DNA of 64,000 nucleotides. It comes from Gracilariopsis chorda. Its lineage: Eukaryota; Rhodophyta; Florideophyceae; Gracilariales; Gracilariaceae. Below are positions 8,128 to 18,161 of this stretch, piece by piece. Both the position numbers and the translations under genes were made by a program. Where the stretch lies: positions 62,001-126,000 of the forward strand of contig NBIV01000019.1 of the NCBI GenBank assembly GCA_003194525.1, given 5' to 3'. The notes beneath the pieces were generated by a model. That model was given only the letters and a program-made list of their open reading frames with translations, searched no databases and was not told the DNA's origin. Each line of letters begins with the position of its first letter. Within the stretch, counting starts at the first letter, position 1.

Positions 8128-8952
8128 TGGTGCAATGCCCCAAAGTGGAAAAACACCGAAAGACGTTCGGGATCTTCCTCTCACGAGGTGAACCCAGATG
8201 GGTAGAGCCCTCCCAGAGGTGTCACGGCAAAGCAGGTTTGTAAGACCAGGGACACCTGTCGCGACTCGCGCAGGGAGGTGAAGGCGAAGAATCGGTATCC
8301 GCGTGAGCGGGGTGTGATGCTCGGTAGAGGTATGTTTCCACGTAAGTGGGGCTGTGTGAGCCGATGCGCACACGAGGGCCGTGGATAGCGGGAGGTGCTA
8401 CCCTAAAAAAAGGGGAAAAACGAAGGGCAAAGAGGAGGAAGAGAGGACGAAGTGAGTTGCGAGAGCGACAGGGACGAACGGCGATGCCGGTAACAATATC
8501 CCTATACAGGGCGAAACACCAATGCAATTGGAACAATTATACTCCCAGTGATGGGTCCCTTTACATGTGCGAGGGGGTTAGATGTCCCGTGGTTCACAGC
8601 GTTTCCCTCCAAGGAGAAGTAGAGCACGCGCGCAAGCGGCAACAACTAGAGCCAATTCCCCAGGTTGGGGTCCCTTGTTGGGGAAGGTTTACTGGTGCGA
8701 CGGCAGTGCGCCGTCGCACTAAGTACTAGCTTCCCAGAAATGGGTGTGAAAATAATAAATAATATTAACTAAAATACTCCACATTTCGTGGCAACATCCA
8801 CTACTGTGGCCAACCGCCAATTGACCCAAAACTGTGTCCCACGTGTCCATACCCACCATTGTGGGGCGTAGTTCATATACACACTACACAACCGATAATA
8901 TCGGGAAAACGATCAAGTACCAGGAATCCCTCCCTGAGGGCGTTGCACTTCA
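8128..8952 (-). repeat. Gy1 5' LTR
   Basis: About 825 bp, repeated with roughly 90% identity at 18162-18991. On the minus strand it reads TGAAGTGCAA...TTGCACCA, so it has TG/CA ends and short inverted ends. Internal sequence with a primer site follows at 8127 downward, making it the 5' LTR of the minus-strand element. Some 20 short perfect stem-loops are visible, the longest a 10-bp stem at 8695-8719. Stems include CCAC/GTGG at 8338-8349, CCAAT/ATTGG at 8519-8531, CCCA/TGGG at 8544-8555 and CCCAC/GTGGG at 8852-8865. ORFs in it (for example plus strand 8346-8729) look incidental. Confidence 0.9.
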
Positions 8953-8955
8953 CAA

Positions 8956-10327
8956 AGGTCTAAGATCGCTTGTGACCACGATTTTTTTCAGAAGACACAG
9001 CAATGTGGTTGTTTGAATTGTAGTTGAAGAAGCAGACCACATCCCCGCTCCCCTCTATGATGCAAATTAATACCATCTCGGTTTATGAGGAGCAACTGGA
9101 TATATTTCGCGCTTACCCGCATATCGGCGCCTGCCTTACCGAAAGGTATGCGACTGATGAGGTTATCCAGGACGCCTACGCCGAGCTTCTCGGCTAACCT
9201 CCGAGTTCACGACAAACCCAATTGGAATTCGCAAAATCTTTCTTTGCGGTGGCATTCCGTTGTGATAGAATGTGTTTAGTTTCACTCGTTTCAATTTTTT
9301 GGCCACTAGTATCAACAAAGTAATTAGGTTCCAGTTGATAAATCAACTCGTGACAAACAGAACGGTGGATAATAACGCGCTGGTGCGGTATGCACAAGCT
9401 CCTCGAGACCCTCATCGAGTCGTTCGAAGACAGCCCAGCACGTTTATCAAGCCTGGTAAGGGTAAACCGAAACGGCGTATTCTGGATGTGGCTTATTCCG
9501 CACCCTCCGAGGAAAGGACGTATGATGTCACATCGGTTGGATGTACGATCCATTTGCTTATCACCGGAACCGTCTTGGCATCAGTTTCTCTATTCTTGAC
9601 CTGTAAATCTACAATGTTTGCCCTAACTCCAAGGGCATCAAATCCAGCCACACAGGTGTCCGTCTCCGACGAACAGGTACTCACAACACAACCCTTTGGT
9701 GTGACAGCACCACTGATTCAGCATTCTTTGTAACATACGACACGCTTCTAGCCCATGGATCGAACGCCAATGCTTGCGCAGCAGAGCTTGGATAGCATTG
9801 AGATATTCAACTACTGGGAATCTTTTTTGTTGGTTTTATCTATGCCCTCATCACTTTGTTTCCATAGGTTATAACCGAATGTTACCCCTGAGGTTTGGGC
9901 CGCACTTCTCAAAATGCGTTAGCCAATCCATCAGGAGTATTTCACCAGGCGGGAGAAAACCGACAGATTTAGAACAAGCAGTCCCCTATAAACCAACAGG
10001 TCATTCTGGTCACCGGTACTGATTTTGCAACCCTATCTGGTGTTGCACCATCCTAGACGGAAAATCCTCAAAGTTTGAGCCATAGTTCACTTCTGAATGG
10101 TTGCAATTGGAGAGCCAGACGGCAATGCCGGTTTTTCGTATGGATGGTACTACTCTTGTTACCGGGCAGGAAGCCCTAGAAGACCGATTCGTACCTCTCT
10201 CCTTTCAGTAGCACGATACATACAACTTAAACTTAACGGTTGGGTTTTCTGTTACCCATTTGGGTCTGCGCATTGTTACTTTCGATGTGAGAGTGGGACC
10301 GAATCTGATTATTGCGCAATCATTATC
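8956..10327 (+). pseudogene. gag: Element A gag and start of protease, degenerate
   Basis: No continuous frame, but shifting between plus-strand frames gives TDEVIQDAYAELLG, then a stretch with RCD, then YAQAPRDPHRVVRRQ and KPGKGKPKRRILDVAYSAP. The same order occurs on the minus strand in element J (TDEVIQEAYTELLG, RCGE, RYVEALRDPHRV, KPGNCKPKRRILGVDYSSP), and Gy1 Gag has the counterpart IQQAI...QRAGET...RCG...MFIDGLDP. The last 140 bases match the protease N-terminal region of J (NLNITVGFSVNH in J). Thus it is a capsid-to-protease segment of a Gy1-related gypsy element, destroyed by stops and indels. The longest plus-strand ORF here (9272-9733) covers only part of it. Confidence 0.7.
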
Positions 10328-11766
10328 TGTAGCACAAGGGTGAGAAAGGCCTTTGGCCCTACCATTCTTGCCTGCAGTAGTGACGTTTCCATCCTGCCTG
10401 CAGGAAAGAGTGATAGCGCCGCCCTACCACACTTTCTGCAGTTGTGATGTCTGCATCTTGCCTGCAGGAAAGAGTGATAGGGCCGGAGCTTGAGAGATCA
10501 CAAACCTGAGAATGAAACGTTTTGGTTGTCCAAAACGTTTGATTATCATTGGTTCAAAGAGCTGGCGTACCAAAAGGCTCAAAAAATGAGCGTGAAGCAC
10601 GATTTTGGGTGCTGGCGCAGTTTGCGCCAAAAAAACGAAATCGTGCATTTTACTTATTTTTTAAGGGGTGCGAAGGGCGTTGTCGCACAAATCCTTAGTT
10701 AGGTTAGACACTAGGCCTTGCCCTTATATGGAGGCCGGATGCCTGGCCACTGCAGTGCAGCCGCACTGTTAGTCTGGAGAGCTGTGCCCTTAATTTTCTA
10801 CTTTTTTGTCGCACTGCCACCCTGCATTAGGCGCTTATCGGGCGTGGCGTGTCCTCATGTGGCATCAGCCTTTGGGCCGACTGTAGGGCGCGGGCGCCTG
10901 TACAATTGTACAATTATGTACTTCACTGATTAGAGTACACTAACTTTAGGACAGATTTCGTAGCAAACGACCATATTAGTGTGCCCCGCTCAGGTTTCAA
11001 CTTCTGAGTGAAGTCCGCCACACTTTTGGTGGCTTCAAAACTCAAGTTTTAGTATAGCAACACAACTCCTCCCGGATGTACTTCCCTGTCGACGCGAACA
11101 ATACAGGCTGTTGCCCGCGCACCTATAGTCGAAGTCCACTTTGTGTTACACACTCTCCGGGTATTACCCGTTCAGTCTTCGCCAGTACCGGCCTTCCGCC
11201 GCTGATACTTCCTGCTGCGCTGTCGCTTAGCGCGTTGGGCTACTGGCAACCCTGCAGTCTGAGTAGACAGTCGACCTATTGTATCAACCCCGATACTTGT
11301 GTGCCAACGCGAGCCCCGGTTAGTAAGCATCGCTCACTTTGAGTTCCAGACGGCGCAGTCGTAGCAGCCGTACAGTTGTGGGCTCTGGCGCAATTCCAAA
11401 GATACCATACTCTCCTGTTACCACCCGTAGGGTGTTCGGTCGGAGCGTCGTACACGTTGCAAGCATAGGCCGGCGTCTGGGCGCTGGTCCAATCTTGAGG
11501 CTGTGCCCACGTTCTCCTTCACTACGCGACGTTCCCGGTCGACCAATAAATCTTGTGTCAAGTCTGACACGTTGTTTGTACTCCTAATAGACGCTTGTGT
11601 TTTTGGGAGGTGTGCGCATCGCCCAGTAGTCGTGCTTTTGTTAGAAGCATAGAACCGAGCTCGGGATTAGAACTATTCTCGGCCTGCTAGGCTGCTTCTT
11701 CCAGGCTCTTCCTGCAGTTAGCTCCAATGATAGCGGGTGGTCTCCCGAGTAGCGCATTCCACTACA
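10328..11766 (+). repeat. Element B left (5') LTR
   Basis: 1439 bp, TGTAGC...CACTACA, followed by a primer site. Matching blocks in the right LTR include CCGACTGTAGG/ACCGACTGCAG, ACTAACTTTAGGACAG, GTTGGGCTACTGGCAA, CCCCGATACTTG and ACTATTCTCGGCCTGCTAGG. The first 350 bp hold a 22-bp direct repeat (starting TGCCTGCAGG at 10395 and 10459) and strong hairpins: an 11-bp stem at 10515-10540, and a 7-bp stem (613-629) nested in a 9-bp stem at 10597-10646. Confidence 0.85.
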
Positions 11767-11771
11767 TGTTT

Positions 11772-11788
11772 TGGTTCCCTGACCTAAA
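11772..11788 (+). promoter_or_regulatory. Element B primer binding site
   Basis: TGGTTCCCTGACCTAAA, five bases after the LTR end. It differs from the Gy1 site at only four positions and has the same spacer length, so both elements probably use the same tRNA. Confidence 0.65.
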
Positions 11789-12591
11789 ATCCGGAGACCG
11801 TTGGTCTCTTCTTCTAACACCTTATTTCCCTGGCGGTATCCGTCTTTTTGTAATGTTTGTCCGAGATTTCGACCCGATGTGGTAGATCTTTACATGGTTC
11901 AAAGTCGAACCATGATTTGCACGTGTCGGCCAGTGGCCGTAAGTCGAGTTCTGATAAGAATCTTTCTTAAGGCTTTCAGTAGAAGCAAGCCGCCTAAGAT
12001 CTTCCGATTTGCCCAATTTGCCCATGGCCAAGCACGTAGAACTTCGCATTCGCAGAATGTAGAGGCTCTGCTTCGTCATCGGCGAAAGCCGTAGTGGAAA
12101 AACCTTCTTCCTTAGCCTCAGTTGAGTCGAGCGCTCCGCTAAACGCACCAAGCCCATTGCTCCGAGCTGCCTTGTCTAATGTGGAGTTCCCTCCAGTCCC
12201 TCTTTTCACGCTGATCAACCCATCCCAGCAGTCGAGAACTACTGATAGCCAACAGCAGCCTGTGAGAAAGCCAGTGACAGCCGGCGTAGCTACAGCTGTA
12301 CTAATGGCGGTTTCCCCACAAGTAAATCAGCGTTCATCTTGAAGTCGCCCATCGGGTGCACGTCAGGCACAAGTTAATCAACGTTTTGTCACAGAAGTCG
12401 CTAACCGCGTGCCCTCACGTCTTACCTAACAGCTTAACGAGGCAGAGCGCAGTTTTGAAGTTTCTCTCGAATATCACAGAACACACGTAGATTGCAATGC
12501 AACCACGAATCCAGTCGTCCTTTGCAAGTGAGATCCATCGCCAGGTGGCGCACGCGACACGGCAAAGTGGGAACATCTCTTTCATCGGTAA
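11789..12591 (+). other. Element B leader, no gene recognised
   Basis: Sequence between the primer site and the gag-like ORF. Several short frames exist on both strands but none resembles a known protein. It is most simply the untranslated leader plus decayed gag start of B. Confidence 0.4.
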
Positions 12592-12927
12592 TTGCACAAT
12601 GTGATAGCAAAAATGGTCAAGCACGACCAGAGACTGGACATTCTTGAGCTCGAAAATCGTGCGCTAAGAAGCCAGGTGGCTTTCCTAATGAAGCATGACA
12701 TTTCCCTGCACGACTATGATATACAGGTACGGAACGTCTGGGCTTTGAAATCCAAAAGGGAGCGCGGGCACTCCAAGAAGAACCATGATTCTAAGTCAGA
12801 TTCTTCTTCCCCACACGATGGATCACACTCGGCTTCTGAGTCCGATCCGGACTTGTGCAAGCACAATCAATCTGAGGTTAACCCGGCTAAAATCCGTTTT
12901 GAGAATGTCTTGTCGTGCAAAACATAA
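12592..12927 (+). pseudogene. gag: Element B gag N-terminal remnant
   Basis: A 111-codon plus-strand ORF with a possible coiled-coil segment (DQRLDILELENRALRSQVAF) followed by a Lys/Ser/Asp/His-rich stretch (KSKRERGHSKKNHDSKSD). The layout, a short coiled coil and then a charged Ser/Asp-rich stretch, parallels the N-terminal part of Gy1 Gag (ARLETLEQF then KKKRRHRRKHH). No capsid or zinc knuckle follows; the sequence goes almost directly to integrase, so most of gag and pol appears deleted. Whether this is really gag is inferred from position and composition. Confidence 0.45.
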
Positions 12928-13009
12928 AGAGTGCATAACCGTAATACGAGCGAGGGCCCGAAAGTTAAACAACCTGTCGCTTCGATGGTCAAGAGGTTCA
13001 TTAGCACCA

Positions 13010-13960
13010 TTGCTAACTGTCAAGTCGACGGAACAAAGTCCCAAGAGCCTTCAGCACCCATTGAGTGTTTGTTTACGGGCCTGCCGTTACTATCCTATTG
13101 GAAAACGGATCTAACTTCGCTTGGAAGTTGTTACAGAGTTTGTGCCGAACCCTTGGCATAAAGAACTTCTTTTCATTGACGTATCATCTACAGGCCAATG
13201 GCTAAGTTTAGATGTTCAACAGAAACATTTTGTCCCCCTTGGAGCACTTTGCTGCTGTGCATCAGCACAAATGGGACCTCTAAGAGCGATGCGCTGACTT
13301 TTGGGTAGAATACCCCCCAGGTGCATGATAGCATCGGGCATTCTCTTTTCGAGTTAGTACTCGCCCAGTTTCTCGAACCGTTGGGTTTTCAACGCCTTAA
13401 GTCCCTGAAGAGACGACAACTTCGAGAAGTCAAGGTTGAGCTTCTGGCACACCTGCGCCAACTCATTTCGCGATCGACAGGAATCTTGACCAAAGGGCAG
13501 CAGCGCTACAAGCAAGAGCACGACGAACGCGTCGTAGAGCAAAAAAAACCGAACCTGGCACGCATTTGTACCTTCGCCGACACTTGAATTCCATGCAAGC
13601 AGAGGCAGGAGATGAGAAGATGTCACGAAAGCTCCGCCGGAAGGTGAAAGGACCTTTTGAAGTTCTCAACACTGACACCGGCAGCTGCACGGTTTTCATT
13701 TAGAATAACGGGCTCGAAGAGCGCCATAACCTTGACCACGTGGTCATTGGGGCTTCGAAGCCCCGTGCAGAAAGTCCGAAGAAGTCATAGATCAGATCGT
13801 GGGCATACCCAAGGAGCAGCAGAGGACTACCGGTATCAGGAACGCTTGTTGGGGGTTCAATTGAGAGGTAGATACCTTCCACGATGCGAAGGATATCCTG
13901 TGGAACTTGATGGCTCCCTAATGCGGAAGGCAGAAGATCCTCGTACATGATAAGGACAAA
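13010..13960 (+). pseudogene. pol: Element B integrase C-terminal half and chromodomain, degenerate
   Basis: Around 13165 the plus strand reads FSLTYHLQANG with stops, the counterpart of Gy1 FTTTYHPQCNGQVERFNR that carries the catalytic Glu. About 30 codons on comes YPPQVHDSIGHSLFELVL, matching Gy1 YNTQVHRTTGVSPLELVL. The ORF 13321-13587 continues into a basic helical part. At 13620-13740 are KVKGPFEVLNTDTGSC and LEERHNLDHVV, the SH3-like domain (Gy1: DGPFKVISVNTD). At 13785-13910 VIDQIVGI, CWGFN and DTFHDAKDI look like a decayed chromodomain (Gy1: VVDRLVGH, WYGYD, DTWEP). Several stops and a large upstream deletion make it a pseudogene. Confidence 0.7.
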
Positions 13961-15580
13961 ATCCATCGTGAAACGGAACTGGCTTGACGCGGCGCGCGTA
14001 TGGGGTGAAAACTCACCCAGAGCCGCAATTGATTGCCATCGTTGAGAGCCCAGTATTTTCGTTGAACATCTGCGGCAAATAGAAAACCTCCACGCGAATG
14101 ACTCCATCTAGAATCTGCACCAGTTTGTGGCCTTGCTGAGCTCGAATGCATAGCGCGCGTTGCGCTCGAAATTTCTATAAGACATAATCATCCCTGGTCG
14201 CAACTGCAACACCACTTGGGCATTTTACGCCCTCACCAACGCATGTTATCCATTGTATACTTCATAAATGGCGGTGACGGCATATGGATGTCACCTGCAC
14301 AGGTGTGCGTCTTCGGAACTTGGCGGGTTTACCGCTTTCGAACGTCCAGGAGGCAGTTTTGCCTCAACAATAACGCACAGAACTCGTGCCTGAAGATGCA
14401 GTATCACCGCTCTGTCCGAAGCACGAGAGCGGGTCAACTTTAGAGGGGGTTGTGAAACCTCATCGTACCGAAGAATTGTCAATGGGAACGGAAAACTTGT
14501 GGCACGCGACACTGAGCAGGCTCATGCACGAGCCCCTGCCCCTGCTGAAGATAACCGCCCCAAATCTCCTTAGATACATCTGCGAATGTAATCAGGTCGG
14601 ATTAGAGGCGGATCGCCTGGGCAAGGTGGCCGGTGGCCACAGAAAACTTGTCCACGTGCACAACCCTCGCATGGATGCCATGGTTTGCTCTGGAACCACC
14701 CAAAAAGAGAGCCCACCTCGATTCCCTGCCACCCAGGAGTGGACGCCGCCCACCTTGGAACCTCCCGGCACCCAATAAGAGCAATGCTCTTGCGTAGACT
14801 TGGAGGCATTGACCCCTTCATAATTGAATCCGTCGTGGCATCACGGCTCCGTGCGCGGGAGACTATTAGCCTTACTTTTGTGAGAGGCCACTACCACTTG
14901 TATGTGATATATCAGTCGTATTTGAGTCAATATTCTTTGTCACCTTCACGTTCCACGGAAATCTAGCGCATGCACTAAGACATAAGAACCCAATGTCTAA
15001 TATTGATGCGCGCTCTCCGCAAGAAGACTGGCTATTAGCCCCGAAACAAAGATATATTCCGTAGTCCGATAAGTGGCAACCCACACATACAAGCGCAAGC
15101 CCTAGGGGAGGACGCTCACGTCCGTCAATTAATGGCACGCGCGCCACGCTAACTCGAGTATCACTCGACTGTAAAACCAGTTTGGTTTGGAGAGCTCACT
15201 GATGCTACTGTCTCCCACAAGAGGGTAGCAATGGGATTCATCCTGGGCGCACGAAACGCGTGTAACAGCGAACCCTCGCTTGGAAATTCTTTTTGGGCAT
15301 GGTGGATTTGTACAGAGGCGTTGACGCCCCATCCCGAACAAAAGACTACCCGGTTTTCTGGAAACCCGTCTGAGACTCCCCAGCCTTCCGTTTAAGTCGC
15401 GCAGCCACTCGTGACCAAAGCTAAGCTTCGCTGAAGGGGAATTCAGCCCCCATAAAGGTCTGAAAACCCTCTGTAACCCTGCGCGTGCTGCGATTTTTTT
15501 TTTGCCTCGCCCGAATTTTGACAAATTTGTAAGGGACTTTGTCTCTTTCTGGACCTGTAGTGCACATCGCACATACTACT
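13961..15580. other. Unassigned internal part of element B
   Basis: Only short ORFs occur (for example plus 14386-14778 and minus 15129-15572), none with a recognisable motif. Given its place after the chromodomain of B this should be B's 3' internal region. I see no rRNA, tRNA or clear repeat in it. Confidence 0.4.
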
Positions 15581-15589
15581 GCTAGTCTA

Positions 15590-16208
15590 AGAGCAAGTCT
15601 ACCAGTGCTCTATGTTATAGACACTTGTTTTGAAAATAAAATTCAATTTAGCATCCCAAATAATGAGCGAGTCTACCAGTCGAGTGCGATATGCTTGACT
15701 ACGAGTACGAGCCATTTGCAATGCAAGAAACGCTAGCGGGGGGGGGGGGGGGGGGGGGGGGGGTCAGCATTCAACCAAGTGCCCTGTATGAGGTACAAAG
15801 AATGACAACCAACATGTTCGAACGACGCCGTTCGATAGCCTGGCTTCTGCTCGATCGCTCACGCCACTGAAGTTACAAAATTTCAAGTTGTGAAGAGAGA
15901 GAGGTTGTAGCAGAAAATGCTTTTGGCTGGCGCGAAAATTTGTTTCCTGCTCATTTTACGCGGCCAAAATCTGTTTGATATAGAATCAGTAATCTGATAG
16001 GTGAATAAAGTGCTCAAAATCTATTAAAATTGCAAATCACGGTGTCAAATTTCATTTCTATATTTTCCTCGTACTGAAATTTAAAAAAATCACAAGACGC
16101 ATATGGCAATGAGACATGGCAATAAAATGCTGGTAGGGATGTTAAAATCGCCTAGCGCGCAAGATGTTAAGATTTTTTGGCGATATAGCTCTCTGCTAGA
16201 CTTGCTCT
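15590..16208. mobile_element. Probable MITE (non-autonomous DNA transposon)
   Basis: The left end reads AGAGCAAGTCTACCAG and the reverse complement of the right end reads AGAGCAAGTCTAGCAG; similarity continues for about 24 bases with three or four mismatches. TCTAA (or TA) is present at both borders, so the exact ends are ambiguous. The inside is AT-rich without a gene and has a near-copy of the terminal motif at 15667 (CGAGTCTACCAGTCGAG). It contains the poly-G run. Size, inverted ends and lack of coding capacity fit a MITE; the superfamily is not identifiable. Confidence 0.6.
15738..15763 (+). repeat. 26-base poly-G run
   Basis: An uninterrupted run of 26 G after CGCTAGC. It is the only long homopolymer in the window and lies inside the MITE. 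It may be real or an assembly/sequencing artefact. Confidence 0.9.
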
Positions 16209-16268
16209 AATGGGTAGAAAAGTTAATGAAACCAGAATCACCTTATGAAAGGAGCATCGCTGTTATGA

Positions 16269-16610
16269 CTAAGCGCTGATGTTCTCCTGACTATCAATGA
16301 AATTTTTGCTAGGGCCCAAACTCGGCCCACCAGAGGAGTGATCGCCACCTAAAGAAGCAAGGAGTTCCCCTGAAGCAGAGCCGCATTGTTCAGGCGAATT
16401 AATCGCCGATGCAGAACATGAAAAGCCCACCTGGACCTGAAGGTGGGCGTCATTGGTCACTAAAAGTGCCTTTGATGCATCCAGGAGTGCACCAGAGCCT
16501 CTGCCTCCTTCCACAGGAATCAGTGCTGGCACAAATTTGCACTTGGATTCTTTGGCCGGGGGAGCATCTTCCATGGGGACAGTGTCCACTGCCGATGTTA
16601 GATTTGCCAA
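16269..16610 (-). pseudogene. Minus-strand ORF in element B, unknown
   Basis: A 113-codon frame rich in Ala, Ser, Gly and Pro with acidic stretches (VDTVPMEDAPPAKESK). No family recognised. It lies downstream of B's chromodomain on the strand opposite to pol and on the same strand as the tract at 17000-17838. Its composition resembles the tail of the plus-strand ORF at 1-450 in Gy1, so it might be the far end of an antisense ORF; low-complexity composition alone is weak evidence. Confidence 0.3.
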
Positions 16611-16999
16611 CTATTGGCGCCTCCGCGCAGCCAACCGCAGAGCATTCTTTGAGGCCTACGATTTAGTGCCCGTGCGTCCAGTGGACAGCGGCGTAATATA
16701 ATCTGGGCGCGAGTCTTCGAGGAGAGGAGTCCCTCTTTTTGCAGTGCCTACTATATAACTTTCAGGTATTTCCAATACCCATCAGACAGCTTCCAAGAGT
16801 ACCCAGTTGCAACCTAAATGCACGGGCTTGCATCTTTCGTTGTGGGCAGGGCCCAGAGTGCCACGCATTTTGAATCCGGCAGTCACTAGAAACTCGGAGA
16901 ACACCCGGTCTCGAGTTAACGAAGACCACCAGGTTTTGTCAATGGTGCCCAGCAGAGCACAGTCATCAGCCTCTGAGCGTCATATTCGCACCGTGAATC

Positions 17000-17838
17000 A
17001 GGCTCGGAATGAGTGATAATGAGCCGAATGTCTCTGATACCTTTGCCGACAACTGGTACAGTTCATCATAGACGGCCCGCGCGGGCTTCGCATGTGAGCC
17101 CCTGAGTAAGCCCACTCCGATCGAAGCACGGTGTCTTACCCCAGGTACGTGTCCAATTAAGACCTTCGGCAGCCCACCACTGGTGGAATTTCGTTTAAGA
17201 ACGCATAGGACCTCTTGCCACCATTATTGGAGGTTTGGGTATATGTTGGGAACGACATCGCGGAAGAAACATTCGATCTTGACATCGTGGTAACATACCG
17301 GAAGCTGGTATTTGTGTTGGCGCATGAAATCGAATTGGCGCCATGAGAGCGGTGTATAAATCTTGATCTGCTCACGCCATGCGCGTTGAAGAGGGAGTTC
17401 CCTCTAGACGAAGTCTCCTTTTCCTTTGCGTCTCCATGGGTCAAGGGCCCACAGCCTGTTCTATTCCAGAACTACGGTTGGTGGAATCACGTGCAACGTG
17501 CAAGGGGCGCGTAGTACGCGCCGGATGTGCTCGGCATTCATGCCAACATGAACCGCTTCGAGGGCCGCCTTGCAGGGAATTCTCTGTTCCAAATCTAACA
17601 AGTGCGTGAAGGAGACACATCTCCTGTCTACACTGTTGGATGTCTCACCCCAAGAGGTTAAACTTGACATGAAGACGCCTAGCGTGTACGCTAGATAGGT
17701 CTTGCCCACGGGACGGTAAAACAAGTCGATGTCGACCTTCTGGGCGAGGTGGCCCGAGACTTCGAGATCAAAATATGGGAGAACTTCACACCTCTCGATG
17801 AAAACACGCCCCAGATGGGGGAAACCGTAGATCTTCAA
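17000..17838 (-). pseudogene. Degenerate antisense coding tract in element B
   Basis: Minus-strand reading gives a 125-codon ORF (17838-17461: IYGFPHLGRVFIERCEVLPY, then PVGKTYL, PCKAALEA) and after a stop a second stretch with only two stops in about 140 codons (WALDPWRRKGKGDF, SWRQFDFMRQHKYQLPVCYH, ECFFRDVVPNIYPNL). The even amino-acid composition and long openness look like decayed coding sequence. No family recognised. The minus-strand tract behind element A (35240-35955) has PVGRIF and PCRA with nearly the same spacing (46 versus 47 residues), hinting at homology. Both lie downstream of pol and antisense to it. Confidence 0.45.
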
Positions 17839-18161
17839 CCATGAGGATGGGTTCTCCGTGAGCTATTACGCACTGCAAGGGTCAAGAATCTATAGTGTTC
17901 TGATGACCTCCATCAGCCATGTGGCTCTCTTGGTCTGTCTCTGAGGGACTTTGGGGAACGAAAATGTGATACTGGAGGCCTAAGGCACGCGCTGTAGGGC
18001 TCTGTCATAAAGCGTTTCGCAGGACCTCCGCTTCCGTTTCCGGTTGCAACGATTCGCAATGACTTTGTGATGGACGAGGCCTTCCGGTTCCCGAAGTTGC
18101 GATGGCGTTGCTTCAAGTGTTTGGCAAGGATGAAGTAAGTCCAGTAAGCGCGAGTGTTTCG
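17839..18161. other. Unassigned; probably includes the start of B's right LTR
   Basis: The first roughly 330 bp of B's right LTR should lie here, left of the solo LTR, but I could not align it convincingly with 10328-10650. No gene seen. Confidence 0.3.

Larger units (their letters stand above)
1..8952 (-). mobile_element. Gy1: Ty3/gypsy chromovirus, 3' end outside the window
   Basis: Reading on the minus strand, the order is 5' LTR (8128-8952), primer site (8106-8122), gag (8020-5846), pol with protease remnant, RT, RNase H, integrase and a C-terminal chromodomain (to 642), then an antisense ORF (450-1). The 3' LTR is not in the window. The element is inserted in the older element A: sequence from 8956 onward aligns with the gag of element J. 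The target duplication cannot be tested because only one end is visible. Two in-frame stops in gag and a missing protease active site suggest this copy is not autonomous, while pol is otherwise open for over 1700 codons. The whole element is rich in short perfect hairpins, unlike the AT-richer elements elsewhere in the window. Confidence 0.9.

Noticed and set aside
8346..8729. Plus-strand ORF in the Gy1 LTR
   Set aside because: Its counterpart in the solo LTR (18380-18661) is shorter and frame-shifted, so it is not maintained.
9272..9733. Plus-strand ORF as an independent gene
   Set aside because: Part of it matches the gag of J and Gy1, and the flanking frames continue the similarity; it is a decayed gag.
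15738..15763. Poly-G as telomeric repeat
   Set aside because: A pure homopolymer without T or A units and internal to a MITE.
16269..16610. Direct homology of this ORF to the 1-450 tail
   Set aside because: Similarity is only shared Ala/Ser/Pro/Glu content; no aligned motif, so not claimed.
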